Assembly (NCBI GenBank): GCA_001247695.2 | Contig: LGRX02003589.1 | Coordinates: 18,616 to 82,615, forward strand | DNA: 64,000 bases | Direction of reading: 5' to 3' | DNA from: Cymbomonas tetramitiformis | Lineage: Eukaryota; Chlorophyta; Pyramimonadophyceae; Pyramimonadales; Pyramimonadaceae | Shown here: positions 27,162 to 36,307 of the stretch, in pieces | Numbering within the stretch: position 1 is the stretch's first letter | How the letters are laid out: every line of letters starts with the position of its first letter | The notes under the pieces: generated by a model | Databases searched by the model: none | Seen by the model: only the letters and a program-made list of their open reading frames with translations | What the model was told of the DNA's origin: nothing | Translations under genes and position numbers: made by a program

Positions 27162-28634
27162 ATGAATACATTTTGTGAAAATAATCCTTCAAATATATTT
27201 TGTCAAAAAGCTAAAACAGTATATGATACCAATTTTAAAAGTAACAATTTTGATTTTAAAAATAATTTTTTTGAAAAAAAACAAAATTTTAAGAATTCAA
27301 TTATAGATCCTGCACCGTTTAAGAAAAGTCCGCGAATTAAAAATAAGGATTTTACAACACAAACCGTTAAAAAACAAACAACGGAACTATTAGGTGCAAT
27401 ACACGCAGATTTTGAAAATTTACCAAATAAAGTTTTAAATAATTTTCTTGGAAAAAATACAATTGAATTTGATAATCCTAGCCAAAGAAAATATGCTTTA
27501 GCATCAAATGGAGCGTATGCATATAGTTACGATAATAAAACAAAATTAAATAAAATAATGAGAGAGCTTCCCAATTTTCAAATAGACCCTACATTAAGTG
27601 GAAGAAATTCTATTACATTAGTGAATCCTATCGATAAAGAAGTTATTATTGCATATCGTGGTAGTGACGCTGAATTTTTTAAATTAAATACAATTGCTAA
27701 AGATCCTAATAGAATGAAAAATATAGAAGATTGGTATATTAATTTATTGACAAGTATAGGCAAACAACGCACAACTCAAAGATACAACGAGGCTTCCCAA
27801 AGATATGAAAATGTTTTTAAAAAATATGGAAATAATTACAAAATTATCGTAACCGGTCATTCAAACGCGGGTGCGCAGAGCAATTTTATTGCTGAAAAAT
27901 ATAATGTTGAAGGTCATCATTTTAATCCAGCTATTAATCCATTGCAAAAACCGGTAAATACTCCAACGGAAAAACAATATGTTTATTCAACGGAAGGTGA
28001 TCTTGTGTCGTTACCATCAAGAGTTAAACCACATCCAAATTCTAATTATGAAATTATACATATAAATCCTAAACCGGGAACTGAAAATGATCTTGTAAAG
28101 TTACACGATATAAATCAAATGTATACCGAAAATTATCCTAAAAGTGAACGAGTTTCGACGGCGCGGTCTAGATTTGGTTTCGCTAATGCTATAGGAGGTT
28201 CGGTGATGGGAGGTTATTTTGGCTATTACCAACCTACAAATTCTAAAGATGAACATTATTTCAGAACGACTCAAGGTGTATTGGAAGGTGCATTGTTAAA
28301 TGAAGTACAACCTATCAATTTTACAGATTTTATGGATACAATGGGTGTTAAAGAGACTTTACAAGAAAAGAATTATTTACGAAAATATTTAGGATTACAT
28401 CCAATTGAAGAAAAAAGTATAGACAAAGTTCCTAGTTATAATGATCCTATCACTGAAAAAATTAGAAAAATAACGGGTAGAAAAAAGCAAGATAAAAACT
28501 TATTTTCCCCAACAACCGGGGTAAGTTATGAAAATCGAGAAATAAATTCAGGCAATTTCAAAAAGGGAACTAAATATGTTGAGTATGACGGAAATAGTTT
28601 GACACCTCAAAAGGTTGGTGTAATAAATCCATAA
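27162..28634 (+). CDS. Class-3-lipase-like alpha/beta hydrolase of PLV-B
   Basis: 490 aa, closely similar to the PLV-A protein at 3,186. The elbow reads GHSNAG near 232-237, with IAYRGSD before it and EGDLVSLP and KLHDI after it at matching positions, so the presumptive Ser-Asp-His triad is kept. Compared with the PLV-A copy, the residue after Ser-Asn is Ala rather than Gly. The N-terminus MNTFCENNPSNIFCQ is almost the same in both. Probable virion-linked lipase upstream of the capsid block; substrate unknown. Confidence 0.8.
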   Translation: MNTFCENNPSNIFCQKAKTVYDTNFKSNNFDFKNNFFEKKQNFKNSIIDPAPFKKSPRIKNKDFTTQTVKKQTTELLGAIHADFENLPNKVLNNFLGKNTIEFDNPSQRKYALASNGAYAYSYDNKTKLNKIMRELPNFQIDPTLSGRNSITLVNPIDKEVIIAYRGSDAEFFKLNTIAKDPNRMKNIEDWYINLLTSIGKQRTTQRYNEASQRYENVFKKYGNNYKIIVTGHSNAGAQSNFIAEKYNVEGHHFNPAINPLQKPVNTPTEKQYVYSTEGDLVSLPSRVKPHPNSNYEIIHINPKPGTENDLVKLHDINQMYTENYPKSERVSTARSRFGFANAIGGSVMGGYFGYYQPTNSKDEHYFRTTQGVLEGALLNEVQPINFTDFMDTMGVKETLQEKNYLRKYLGLHPIEEKSIDKVPSYNDPITEKIRKITGRKKQDKNLFSPTTGVSYENREINSGNFKKGTKYVEYDGNSLTPQKVGVINP

Positions 28635-28649
28635 GATATATAATATAAC

Positions 28650-28946
28650 ATGGCGAATTGTAAATATAAATCTATACAAATAAAAAAGTCTAATAAAAAA
28701 GATAAAAAATTAATGGCAATTTTCGATAATTCGAAAACTGTTCATTTTGGCGCTAAAGGATATACAGATTTCACAATAAATAAAGATATAAAAAGAAAAT
28801 CAAATTATCTAAAACGTCATAAGTCTAATGAAAATTGGAATAAATGTGATACCGCTGGGTCACTTTCTAAACATTTATTATGGGGGGAAACAACTTCATT
28901 AGAAAAAAATATTATTAAATATAAAAGAAGATTTAATTTAAAATGA
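28650..28946 (+). CDS. Small basic PLV protein (FGAKGY family), 98 aa
   Basis: Intact version of the gene broken at 4,671 in PLV-A. Core landmarks are KTVHFGAKGYTDF, RKSNYLKRHK, AGSLSKHLLWG and a basic end KYKRRFNLK. The family is common in algal giant viruses and PLVs, function unknown. Its end overlaps the next start by 4 bp. Confidence 0.85.
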   Translation: MANCKYKSIQIKKSNKKDKKLMAIFDNSKTVHFGAKGYTDFTINKDIKRKSNYLKRHKSNENWNKCDTAGSLSKHLLWGETTSLEKNIIKYKRRFNLK

Positions 28947-29158
28947 ATGTAAAAAAAGAGCTTTTGATTGTTGAAGCTGAAAGAATTTTTAAAAATGTTC
29001 CAAAAGCACACATTGAATTAATTGTAGATGACTACCTAAATAGAACCGAATTTTACAATGATTTAGCAAATGGAACTATTGAAATTTCAGAACCAAAAAT
29101 TAGGGACACAGAAGCGAATATTAAAAATCAATCTTTTATTAGTATAGATAATGAATAA
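28943..29158 (+). CDS. Small conserved PLV protein, 71 aa
   Basis: Third copy of the family at 6,181 and 12,926: helix with ERIFKNVPKAH, then ELIVDDYLNRTEFYNDLANG. It overlaps the FGAKGY gene upstream (4 bp) and the minor capsid frame downstream (8 bp). Function unknown. Confidence 0.75.
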   Translation: MNVKKELLIVEAERIFKNVPKAHIELIVDDYLNRTEFYNDLANGTIEISEPKIRDTEANIKNQSFISIDNE

Positions 29159-30140
29159 TATAATTTCGTCACGAACAATATATTTAAACAGCGAAGAAAA
29201 TTCAGCCGGTGATTCTCGAAGAATAGACGTAAATATACCTACGGCTTTATTAAACTATAGAGCTACAAGTAAATTACGTGTTGTTTTGAATTCTTTTTCG
29301 GCTGCCAAGACATGGTACACAATTAATAATTTCAACGGAATATTTTTTATAGGTAATACAAATGACGATAAATTATTTCCTGTAGAAATTTCTTTCGCAA
29401 ATTACACAGAATTATCTCAATTAGAAAGTGTTTTAAGTACAAATATAAAAGCTGTTTTAGATAATGAATTTGCATATAACGGAACGGTTATTACCGTAAA
29501 ATATAATGGTGATCCTGTAGATTATAAAAATAAATTCAAAATTACTTTATCAATTGCAGTTCCGAATATTAAGTTTGTTTCGTTTTCAGTTAGAAATGAA
29601 TTCAATGCAAACAATCCTTTGCAAGCTGAACTACAAACTAAAGTTATAGGTCCAAGCAAATATAACGACGCCGACGAAATTTTAGGCGGACGTGTAAATA
29701 GACAAACTAACGGCTTATCAAATGTTTCTCAATTAATTGATTTATTTGAAATAAAAACACCTGACACAGTATTTGAATCTTATTATCCTTGTAATTTACA
29801 AACGAATGATGCTTTATATTACGAATATCAAGTTTGCCTACTAACAATGTTGAGTCTACAAATTTATCCGCTATAAGTAGTGATAGCACTTCTTTAATTG
29901 CTAGCGATATTTTTGCTAAAATACTTTTACCAAATGACTTGACTACAAACTTTATAGATTTTTTTAAATCCAAATGACAATTTTGCTATTGACATTTCAG
30001 GATCACAATTGACTGAATTAAAATTTGTCTTGACCGACTCAAAAAATAGACCTATACCACTTGTGAGTCCTACCGAAGCTCGAGATGGAAGTATAAGTTA
30101 TTCTATGTCAATAATCATCAAAGAGCTTTCACAATTTTAA
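29151..30140 (+). pseudogene. Minor capsid (penton-like) protein of PLV-B, two indels
   Basis: The first 220 codons match the PLV-C minor capsid protein (AAKTWYTINNFNG, LGGRVNRQ). Near 29,820 a one-base loss shifts the frame and a stop follows at 29,876. The homologous sequence continues in a second frame (SSLPTNN, KILLPNDL). A one-base gain in a T/A run near 29,966 returns to the first frame up to a stop at 30,140. The two indels compensate, and both are in short homopolymers, so sequencing error is possible as well as decay. Confidence 0.82.
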
Positions 30141-30180
30141 AAAATTTTATTTATGTTACTAATATATTATATATAAAAGA

Positions 30181-31509
30181 ATGTCTTTGCCATTAAGTTT
30201 AGCATACGCCTTACAAAAAGTTTCCGGATATAGCACTAATTATTTCAGACTTGAAACTACAAATCAAGACACTGCTACAAACAATTCTACAATAACTTTA
30301 AATCTTCCTTCAAACGTAATTATAAATTTAAAATCACTTGCAATGCACTGCGAAGCTCGAGCAAACGAGGCTGATGTTACAATCCCTGGAGGTGCTGATT
30401 TTTTAAGAACCATGTTACCCAATGGTTTGGAAAAATTGATTTCAAGAGTAGAATGTACAGCCGGAGGGATTCAGATTCAAAGCGGCTTCAATGGTTATAG
30501 TACGGTATCTACGGTTTTAGACAATTTACAAACTACTTTAAATAAAGAAATAAGTTATCAACGAGTTTTACAAAACCAAGAAATTGAAGTCACAGACTTA
30601 AATTATTATAAAACATTTCGACCTTTTATAATTCAAGAATTTAGAAGCTTTATAGGAGAGAGCGAGCCAAGTTATTTAGATACATCTCTTTTACCACCTA
30701 TTCAACTTCGATTTTATTTGCACGGTCCAGAAGTTTTGGGGGCGGTTCAAAATAGTCAAGGTCTAGGTAATGCTTTAACTAACGACGGTCAACAAGCTTT
30801 AATTTCAGGGGGAAGATTTACTTTACAAAAACTTTATTTTACAATTGAAACTATCACCTTTTCAAATGGAGTCTATGATTCGGCAGTCGACGCAAAATTA
30901 AAAAGAGATGGATTTCTTGAAATTCCATTCAAAAATTACTATTCGTTCACATCTTCACACGACGGTATGAACAAATCTACACGTTTTAGTTTAAGTGCGC
31001 AATCTATTGATGAAATTTATGCCGTTCAGCGTATAGGTGATTATCAAACTAAATCTCGTGGATTAGTTCAAATTAATAATAAAATTGGTCCAACTTTTAT
31101 ACCGAGTTATTTCGACTTCAAATCTGGACGTCTGGGTAGTGGACAATTCAATGTAAATAATTTATATGTTCCGAATTACCGAAACGATGCAATAGGTTAT
31201 TTCAATTCAATGTGTGTTGCGAAAGCTGATCAATATATGTCAAAATGTGGTTGCAAAGTCAATTCTTTTGAAGACTGGGTTAACCACTATTTTACTTTTA
31301 TGGTTCGATTAAATATGCCAAGTGATATTGGCGTACGCTCTTCTTCAGGGTTGGACTCTCGCAGTTTGAACACGATGATGTATTTAGAAACTTCAGAAGG
31401 TACAAATACAACAGAAGAAAAATTAACAAATAATGAAGTGTTTGTATTTTGCGCTTGTACATCTGTGTTACGTGTAGGAATGGGACGTATGATAGAATTG
31501 ATTGTTTAA
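30181..31509 (+). CDS. Major capsid protein (double jelly-roll) of PLV-B
   Basis: 442 aa, intact. Begins MSLPLSLAYALQKVSGYST and aligns with the PLV-C capsid protein over its full length, including the ETITFSNGVYDSAV block, VNSFEDWVNHYF and GLDSRSLNTMM. The divergence from PLV-C is substantial at synonymous and non-synonymous sites, so these are two different virus lineages rather than a recent duplication. A TATATA-type leader precedes the ATG. Confidence 0.92.
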   Translation: MSLPLSLAYALQKVSGYSTNYFRLETTNQDTATNNSTITLNLPSNVIINLKSLAMHCEARANEADVTIPGGADFLRTMLPNGLEKLISRVECTAGGIQIQSGFNGYSTVSTVLDNLQTTLNKEISYQRVLQNQEIEVTDLNYYKTFRPFIIQEFRSFIGESEPSYLDTSLLPPIQLRFYLHGPEVLGAVQNSQGLGNALTNDGQQALISGGRFTLQKLYFTIETITFSNGVYDSAVDAKLKRDGFLEIPFKNYYSFTSSHDGMNKSTRFSLSAQSIDEIYAVQRIGDYQTKSRGLVQINNKIGPTFIPSYFDFKSGRLGSGQFNVNNLYVPNYRNDAIGYFNSMCVAKADQYMSKCGCKVNSFEDWVNHYFTFMVRLNMPSDIGVRSSSGLDSRSLNTMMYLETSEGTNTTEEKLTNNEVFVFCACTSVLRVGMGRMIELIV

Positions 31510-31540
31510 ATCTTTATTTATTATTATACATAATAAAATA

Positions 31541-31855
31541 ATGAATCGATTTCAACCAAATGACTCCGCGACAAGTTTAGGTGAACGTATAAGCAAAATT
31601 GATGTTCAAAAACCTCCAACTTTATTACAGATGTCCGGTTTTAGACCACCGTTAATGCAACAATTACCTTGTAAATCAATAAATGATATCACGTTACCTT
31701 CAGCCAAGGTTTCAAATGTAAATGAATTAGCTGGTTATAAATCTTATATTTTTGGTCATGGGGATAAACCAACGTTACAAACTTCAATGTTTACCTTTCC
31801 CGAACATCCTTTAAATAACCCTATCTTAAAACCTGCGAATTCTTTCTTTGTGTAA
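31541..31855 (+). CDS. Small late PLV protein, 104 aa
   Basis: Start taken at ATG 31,541 (MNRFQPND); a longer frame would need a TTG start inside the capsid gene. Homologous to the 105-aa protein at 15,531, with MSGFRPP, LPCKSI, AKVSN, GYKSYIFGHG and HPLNNP. Fixed position behind the capsid gene. Function unknown. Confidence 0.76.
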   Translation: MNRFQPNDSATSLGERISKIDVQKPPTLLQMSGFRPPLMQQLPCKSINDITLPSAKVSNVNELAGYKSYIFGHGDKPTLQTSMFTFPEHPLNNPILKPANSFFV

Positions 31856-31870
31856 TATATTATAAACAAA

Positions 31871-32143
31871 ATGAGCTCTTTCGGAAAAGAATTTATTTTA
31901 AGCAAAACTATAAATGTTGGAACCGGTATGATTATTGGTGCATACAATCAAAATTCAGGTGACCAAGATAAAATTTTACATATTTTTCCTACTGATCGAA
32001 ATAAATATATATGTGATGTTCGATTTTTTGCACTACCTGTGTCAAACGATGATTCTACTTTTGTAATAGATGGCGTAACAAGAAACTTACAAGGTGGACA
32101 AGTTTATAGAGATTCTACAAATGTTTTAAAAGTTTTCCCATGA
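31871..32143 (+). CDS. Small protein with SFG-type fibre anchor, 90 aa
   Basis: Starts MSSFGKEFILSKTINVGTG, equivalent to the 114-aa protein at 15,875 in PLV-C. The first 30 residues are conserved between them, the remainder much less. Short beta-rich body. Possibly a short fibre or fibre base. Confidence 0.7.
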   Translation: MSSFGKEFILSKTINVGTGMIIGAYNQNSGDQDKILHIFPTDRNKYICDVRFFALPVSNDDSTFVIDGVTRNLQGGQVYRDSTNVLKVFP

Positions 32144-32174
32144 AATTTTTATAACGTTTAATGTATAATATATA

Positions 32175-33974
32175 ATGACTAGTTTCGGTAAAAATGTATT
32201 TCTTAAAACTTTAAATAATCAAAGTGAACCTGATTCGATACCTGATCCTCTAACATTAAATCAACTTAATGTAAATCAAATTGGAGATAACTCAAATCCA
32301 TGTCAAACAATTCATATGGCTTCAGATTTCTTTTATCAAAATGATATCGATTTTATTGACAATTCTGATGTAAATAATCAAAGAGAGTTTATGAAATTAG
32401 AAACTAATGGCGATTTACATTTAGTAAATAATATTAATTTTCATGATTTTATTCTGAATAATCCTGTGAGTAAATCAAAATTTTCTATAGGTTTAGACGA
32501 GCTTGACTCTTCTTTTGAAATTAAATCTATAGATCCTATTCCTCAAACACGATTAAAAATTGGAGAAACCGGTATTAATGAGTGGTCTTTTAGGCAAACA
32601 ACATTAAACGTAGAACCACTTGGAGCCGGTGTACTTTTAAATGATGGACCTTTAATTTTAAACACCGGTGATATTACTTTGAATTCTGGAAAATTTATTG
32701 GTGACGCCTCCGGGTTGACAAATGTTCCACCATCTACACCACAAGATCTACAATATGTTTGTGATCAAGGAAGTACAAGTACAACAAATGATATATCTTT
32801 TACCGGAACTGGAAAATTTACGATAAATCAGGATGAAATAGATGGAAGTTTGATCAGAATACGCGGCGGGACACAGGATGCTAAAATACGTATTGGGGAG
32901 ACAACAAATGATGACGGTTATGTAAATGCACAACGATCAATATTGCTTGGGAGAAATGCAGGTTCTTTTAATTGTGGAATCGACGTCTTAGCTATTGGTT
33001 CTGGGAGTGCAAATGACAACGCCGGAAATTATTCTGTAAATTTAGGTGATGATTCCGGACAATCAAACGCCGGTACCGAATCTGTATCTATAGGAAGATT
33101 TAGTGGTGAGAACTTTAGCGGTTTAAATTCAGTTTCATTAGGTTCATTCGCCAATAAAAATACGGGAGGAACTTCGTCTATCAATAATACTATTTGTATA
33201 AATGCAACCGGTGTTGAATTAAATTCTGTAAATCCAAATTCATTTACGGTGAAACCAATACGAGCTTCTTCAGATATATCAACTGAAACACTTATGTTGT
33301 ACTACGACGATACTTCAGGCGAAATACGTAAAGGGCTTAAACCAGCGGCTACAACAATTCCAAATCTTTCACAAGTTCTGCAAGTTGGCGACACAGGAAA
33401 TAGTATAAATCTCACAGCCCAACTAAACACACCTGCAATAAACATTACCAATTCCATAAACTGGGCGTATACATCACCGACAGCGTCACTTAATGTTTGT
33501 CAAATACCGTTGCTTAACATAACATCAAGTTACAAATCAGTTTTACCGACAAGCCCTATAAATCATACCGGAAGTATTTTTACTTTTGTAAACACAACTT
33601 CTACAACAATCACAGCCGGTACAATTGTAGGATTTGATGATTTGTCTACAAATGTAAATGGTGTGAAAATATATTCAAATCCTGGCTCGGAAACCGGAAA
33701 TTGTTGTGTGTTAGGCGTGTGCATTCAGGATTCCACCGCCGGTAATTCTTGCTTCGTCCTGAATAGGGGTTTCACTACCTGTCGTAATCAAAATGCTAAT
33801 GTTTCTTGGACTAAAGGACAGGTTGTGAAATGTGGGCTAAATGGTGAAGTTATTTCTGGTGCGGTTTCGTCTAACGACGCGTTGATAGGGTACTCAATGG
33901 AGACAACAACATTAAACGCAGGGGACGGACTTTTGGTTTTATGCAATAAAGGAATGGGCTATGAGATGTTTTAG
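32175..33974 (+). CDS. Fibre-like protein with beta-roll repeats, 599 aa
   Basis: Counterpart of the 597-aa protein at 16,246. Anchor MTSFGKNVFLKT, then a region very similar to PLV-C over roughly residues 25-360 with LGSFANKN, VNLGDDSGQSNAG and VSIGRFSG repeats of beta-roll type. The C-terminal 240 residues are clearly more diverged, though the same small-domain motifs (LGVCIQD, CFVLNRGF) are kept. The pattern of a conserved shaft and a variable tip fits a receptor-binding fibre. Confidence 0.8.
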   Translation: MTSFGKNVFLKTLNNQSEPDSIPDPLTLNQLNVNQIGDNSNPCQTIHMASDFFYQNDIDFIDNSDVNNQREFMKLETNGDLHLVNNINFHDFILNNPVSKSKFSIGLDELDSSFEIKSIDPIPQTRLKIGETGINEWSFRQTTLNVEPLGAGVLLNDGPLILNTGDITLNSGKFIGDASGLTNVPPSTPQDLQYVCDQGSTSTTNDISFTGTGKFTINQDEIDGSLIRIRGGTQDAKIRIGETTNDDGYVNAQRSILLGRNAGSFNCGIDVLAIGSGSANDNAGNYSVNLGDDSGQSNAGTESVSIGRFSGENFSGLNSVSLGSFANKNTGGTSSINNTICINATGVELNSVNPNSFTVKPIRASSDISTETLMLYYDDTSGEIRKGLKPAATTIPNLSQVLQVGDTGNSINLTAQLNTPAINITNSINWAYTSPTASLNVCQIPLLNITSSYKSVLPTSPINHTGSIFTFVNTTSTTITAGTIVGFDDLSTNVNGVKIYSNPGSETGNCCVLGVCIQDSTAGNSCFVLNRGFTTCRNQNANVSWTKGQVVKCGLNGEVISGAVSSNDALIGYSMETTTLNAGDGLLVLCNKGMGYEMF

Positions 33975-34007
33975 TAAAAAAATTTTTATGTATAGTATAA
34001 TATATAA

Positions 34008-34661
34008 ATGGCTGCTTTTGGTAAAGATTTATTTTGTAACAATTTACAATGTACAACAATAAACGGTAATCCTCCCGGAGGTGGTGGTAATACTTTATGG
34101 GTATCAGATAATCAAAATACAATTCTAACAAATAATGGAGAAAACGGTGTGCTTATTCAAGGCTTTTTAACAGTGAAAAACCTTTGCAATTTTCAAGATA
34201 ATATTGTTTTACTAGCTAAAAACTTTCCGGCACCGGGTACAATTGAAATAAATACTAATGGTTTAACAGATCCTCAATCAATTATTTTAAAATATACAAA
34301 TATTGCGAATACCACAGCCGGTATACAACCCAACCAAGATGTTATATTAGCGGTAGATGGTCGTTTCTTTTGTCAAAAAATTGTAGCGGAAAATGATTAT
34401 GATGATAATGACGCTACTAGAAAATACGTAGCATCAAGTTTAAATCCTTTAAGAACGGCGGGTAGTGCAACTATTGCAAAAAATTTAAATATTGGACAAG
34501 GTTTATTTATAAACCCAAATAGTATACCGGTCGGTGAAGCCTCTGCGTCAATTGGTCAATTTTATATTGAATCTTCTACGGACAATACCGTCAAATTTAA
34601 AAAAGCCTCAAATTGTTATTATTTATTTAATTATTTAATTATTTTTATTATTTTATTTTGA
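34008..34661 (+). CDS. Second fibre-like protein with SFG-type anchor, 217 aa
   Basis: Begins MAAFGKDLFCNNLQCTTING, matching the start of the 332-aa protein at 18,067. The rest differs. The last 20 residues are hydrophobic (YLFNYLIIFIILF) and encoded in a very AT-rich tract, which looks like read-through into non-coding DNA rather than a natural tail; the gene may be truncated at the right end of PLV-B. Confidence 0.65.
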   Translation: MAAFGKDLFCNNLQCTTINGNPPGGGGNTLWVSDNQNTILTNNGENGVLIQGFLTVKNLCNFQDNIVLLAKNFPAPGTIEINTNGLTDPQSIILKYTNIANTTAGIQPNQDVILAVDGRFFCQKIVAENDYDDNDATRKYVASSLNPLRTAGSATIAKNLNIGQGLFINPNSIPVGEASASIGQFYIESSTDNTVKFKKASNCYYLFNYLIIFIILF

Positions 34662-34769
34662 TTATATTTTATTAATTTAATTATGATAAATTATTTTTTC
34701 TAATTTATCATATTTATATTTATTTTCACCGGAAAGCTCACCGGCTAATTCACCGGAATCTCACCGGAA

Positions 34770-34957
34770 TTGACACGTCATCCTAGGGTTTGACACGTCA
34801 TCCTAGAATTTGACACGTAGGCAGTAGGATGTTGTAGAGTTTGGCGATAAGATTTTTTCCCAACCCTAGGCGCAGCCTAGGGTTTGTTGGTTGGGGAAAA
34901 ATTTTGTCGCTAAACGCTACATCATACTACTTCTGTCATGTGTCTGTCATGTGTCGT
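34770..34957. repeat. Foldback (long imperfect palindrome), MITE-like
   Basis: The two arms meet at CCCTAGGC / GCCTAGGG near 34,870. They pair outward through TTTTTCCCAACC / GGTTGGGGAAAAA, GAGTTTGGCG / CGCTAAACGCT and AGTAGGATGTTGTAG / CTACATCATACT. Outside them, direct TTGACACGTCATCCTAG repeats on the left are mirrored by TGTCATGTGTC repeats on the right. Arms are about 80-90 bp with mismatches. It could be a foldback MITE or a virus-end hairpin, and it lies exactly at the right edge of PLV-B. The rest of the 34,662-35,049 gap holds nothing else seen. Confidence 0.7.
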
Positions 34958-35049
34958 TGAAGGGGGGTACGAGAAGCGTGCGTAAAGCAGACAAGTGAGT
35001 TACACAAATCATAAACGGCATCAAACAACACAGTCACAAGTAAGTAATA

Positions 35050-35307
35050 ATGGCCCAGTTTATTGTTGATGTTCCTATTAATGCCAAGGCTACAATTCCT
35101 TATGATACAAGCAGTGGTATTCCGCCGCGGAAACCTGCCAGTTTCTGTGCGAGGGGCTGTGGCACCGCATGTCCTGCAATTAACGTAGAGCTATATCATA
35201 GCACCCCCGGATTGTCCTTCGAAAAGTATATGTGTAACTCTACGTGTTTAAACGGTGCATGTACTAAAGGTTCATACTCTTGTTTTGACCAACTACACAT
35301 GCTCTAG
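35050..35307 (+). CDS. Cys-rich protein, 85 aa, related to the X2 252-aa protein
   Basis: The start MAQFIVDVPINAKATIPYD and the pattern FCARGCGTACPA ... MCNSTCLNGAC parallel the N-terminal 80 residues of the 22,907-23,665 protein. Here the protein stops shortly after the last Cys pair, so it is either a single-domain version or a truncated copy. It stands alone (X3) between the foldback and the GC-rich transposon zone. Confidence 0.65.
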   Translation: MAQFIVDVPINAKATIPYDTSSGIPPRKPASFCARGCGTACPAINVELYHSTPGLSFEKYMCNSTCLNGACTKGSYSCFDQLHML

Positions 35308-35451
35308 GACGCACGGGAAGCCCTCGGCTGTTTGGCATCTTTGAGTTTGGGTTCGAACCCAAACCCAAAACATCTGCCTTAGAAACAAATTGCGCGTTTC
35401 GCGCAAAAGTAACTTGAAGCGGAATCAGTTCCCACTTCGTGTCAAATAGAG

Positions 35452-35806
35452 AGTTTCCCGCAAATTCGGCAGCCCAATTCTTTCGCTAGTCCGACGTGGG
35501 CATAAAATATCCATCTTGTTGCAAACGTCCGATGTTACTGGTGAAGTCTGCGAGCGCCAATTTTGGTTGGGTCTGAATCGAATATTCATGTTGTACAGTC
35601 AGCCGAGCGAATTGAGTCGCTGCCGAATTGAGTTCTCATTTCGTTCGAATTTGGCCTCGATCGAGCGAATTCAAGCGAATTCTCACGAGCGAATTGAGCA
35701 AATCGGCAGCCGATCCGACGTGGACCGACGTGTCCCCGAAAAATGCGGCATCTCCTGACGTCGGACTAGCGAAAGAATTGGCTGCCGAAATTTGCGGGAA
35801 AGTCAC
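35452..35806. mobile_element. MITE-like element with ~46-bp terminal inverted repeats
   Basis: TTTCCCGCAAATTCGGCAGC... at the left end is mirrored by GCTGCCGAAATTTGCGGGAAA at the right end, and the match continues through AATTCTTTCGCTAGTCCGACGT. The arms differ by only a few bases or indels. The 355-bp interior contains GCGAATT-type repeats and no gene. A target duplication was not evident. The element interrupts or borders the start of the Gag-like frame that follows. Confidence 0.75.
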
Positions 35807-35807
35807 T

Positions 35808-36266
35808 AATAACGTTTACCCATTGGCGGCACTCACGTGGGAGCCGGGGACTGCCGGGGGCGACTCGGCAACAGCGGCCCCGGTGACCGTAAGCACGGCG
35901 GCGACCCAAGGATCCCGACCGGCACCTGCGGTGAGGGAGCGGCCCTGTTTTGCATGTGGCAGTCTCGAGCATTTGGTGGCCAATTGCACAGATGAAACGA
36001 AGTTGGCAATCTGGAAGGCCAACGCCCCGGCACGGTTGGCGCGAAGGCCAGGGCAAGTGGCGGCTTGCGTGGAGGTCATTGAGGAGAGAGTCGAGGAGGA
36101 TTCCCTCAACCCCGAAGAGCTTGAAACGATGGAGGAGGTCCTCGCTCTGGCGGATGCTGACGTGGACCTCTATGGGGATCTGTGTGCCCTGTGTGACATC
36201 ACGAGCACCGAGGATCCAGCTTTTCGGAGTGGGGAGCCGACAGGGGCTCCCGGGCAAGAGGAGTAA
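35808..36266 (+). CDS. Retrotransposon Gag-like fragment with CCHC zinc knuckle
   Basis: The frame contains one nucleocapsid-type knuckle, C-x2-C-x4-H-x4-C (CFACGSLEHLVANC), near 35,945-35,986, followed by an acidic C-terminal part ending in GAPGQEE. Upstream the same frame runs into the MITE, so the Gag N-terminus is missing. Plus-strand orientation, opposite to the gypsy element to the right, so this belongs to another retroelement. Confidence 0.6.
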   Translation, partial: NNVYPLAALTWEPGTAGGDSATAAPVTVSTAATQGSRPAPAVRERPCFACGSLEHLVANCTDETKLAIWKANAPARLARRPGQVAACVEVIEERVEEDSLNPEELETMEEVLALADADVDLYGDLCALCDITSTEDPAFRSGEPTGAPGQEE

Positions 36267-36307
36267 ATCTCCATCGACCCCGTGGACAGAGGCAGCCCTA
36301 TACCAAT

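Noticed and set aside
35337..35362. tRNA-like GGTTCGAACC T-loop string
   Set aside because: It is the centre of a simple palindrome (GTTTGGGTTCGAACCCAAAC); no acceptor, D or anticodon stems can be drawn around it.
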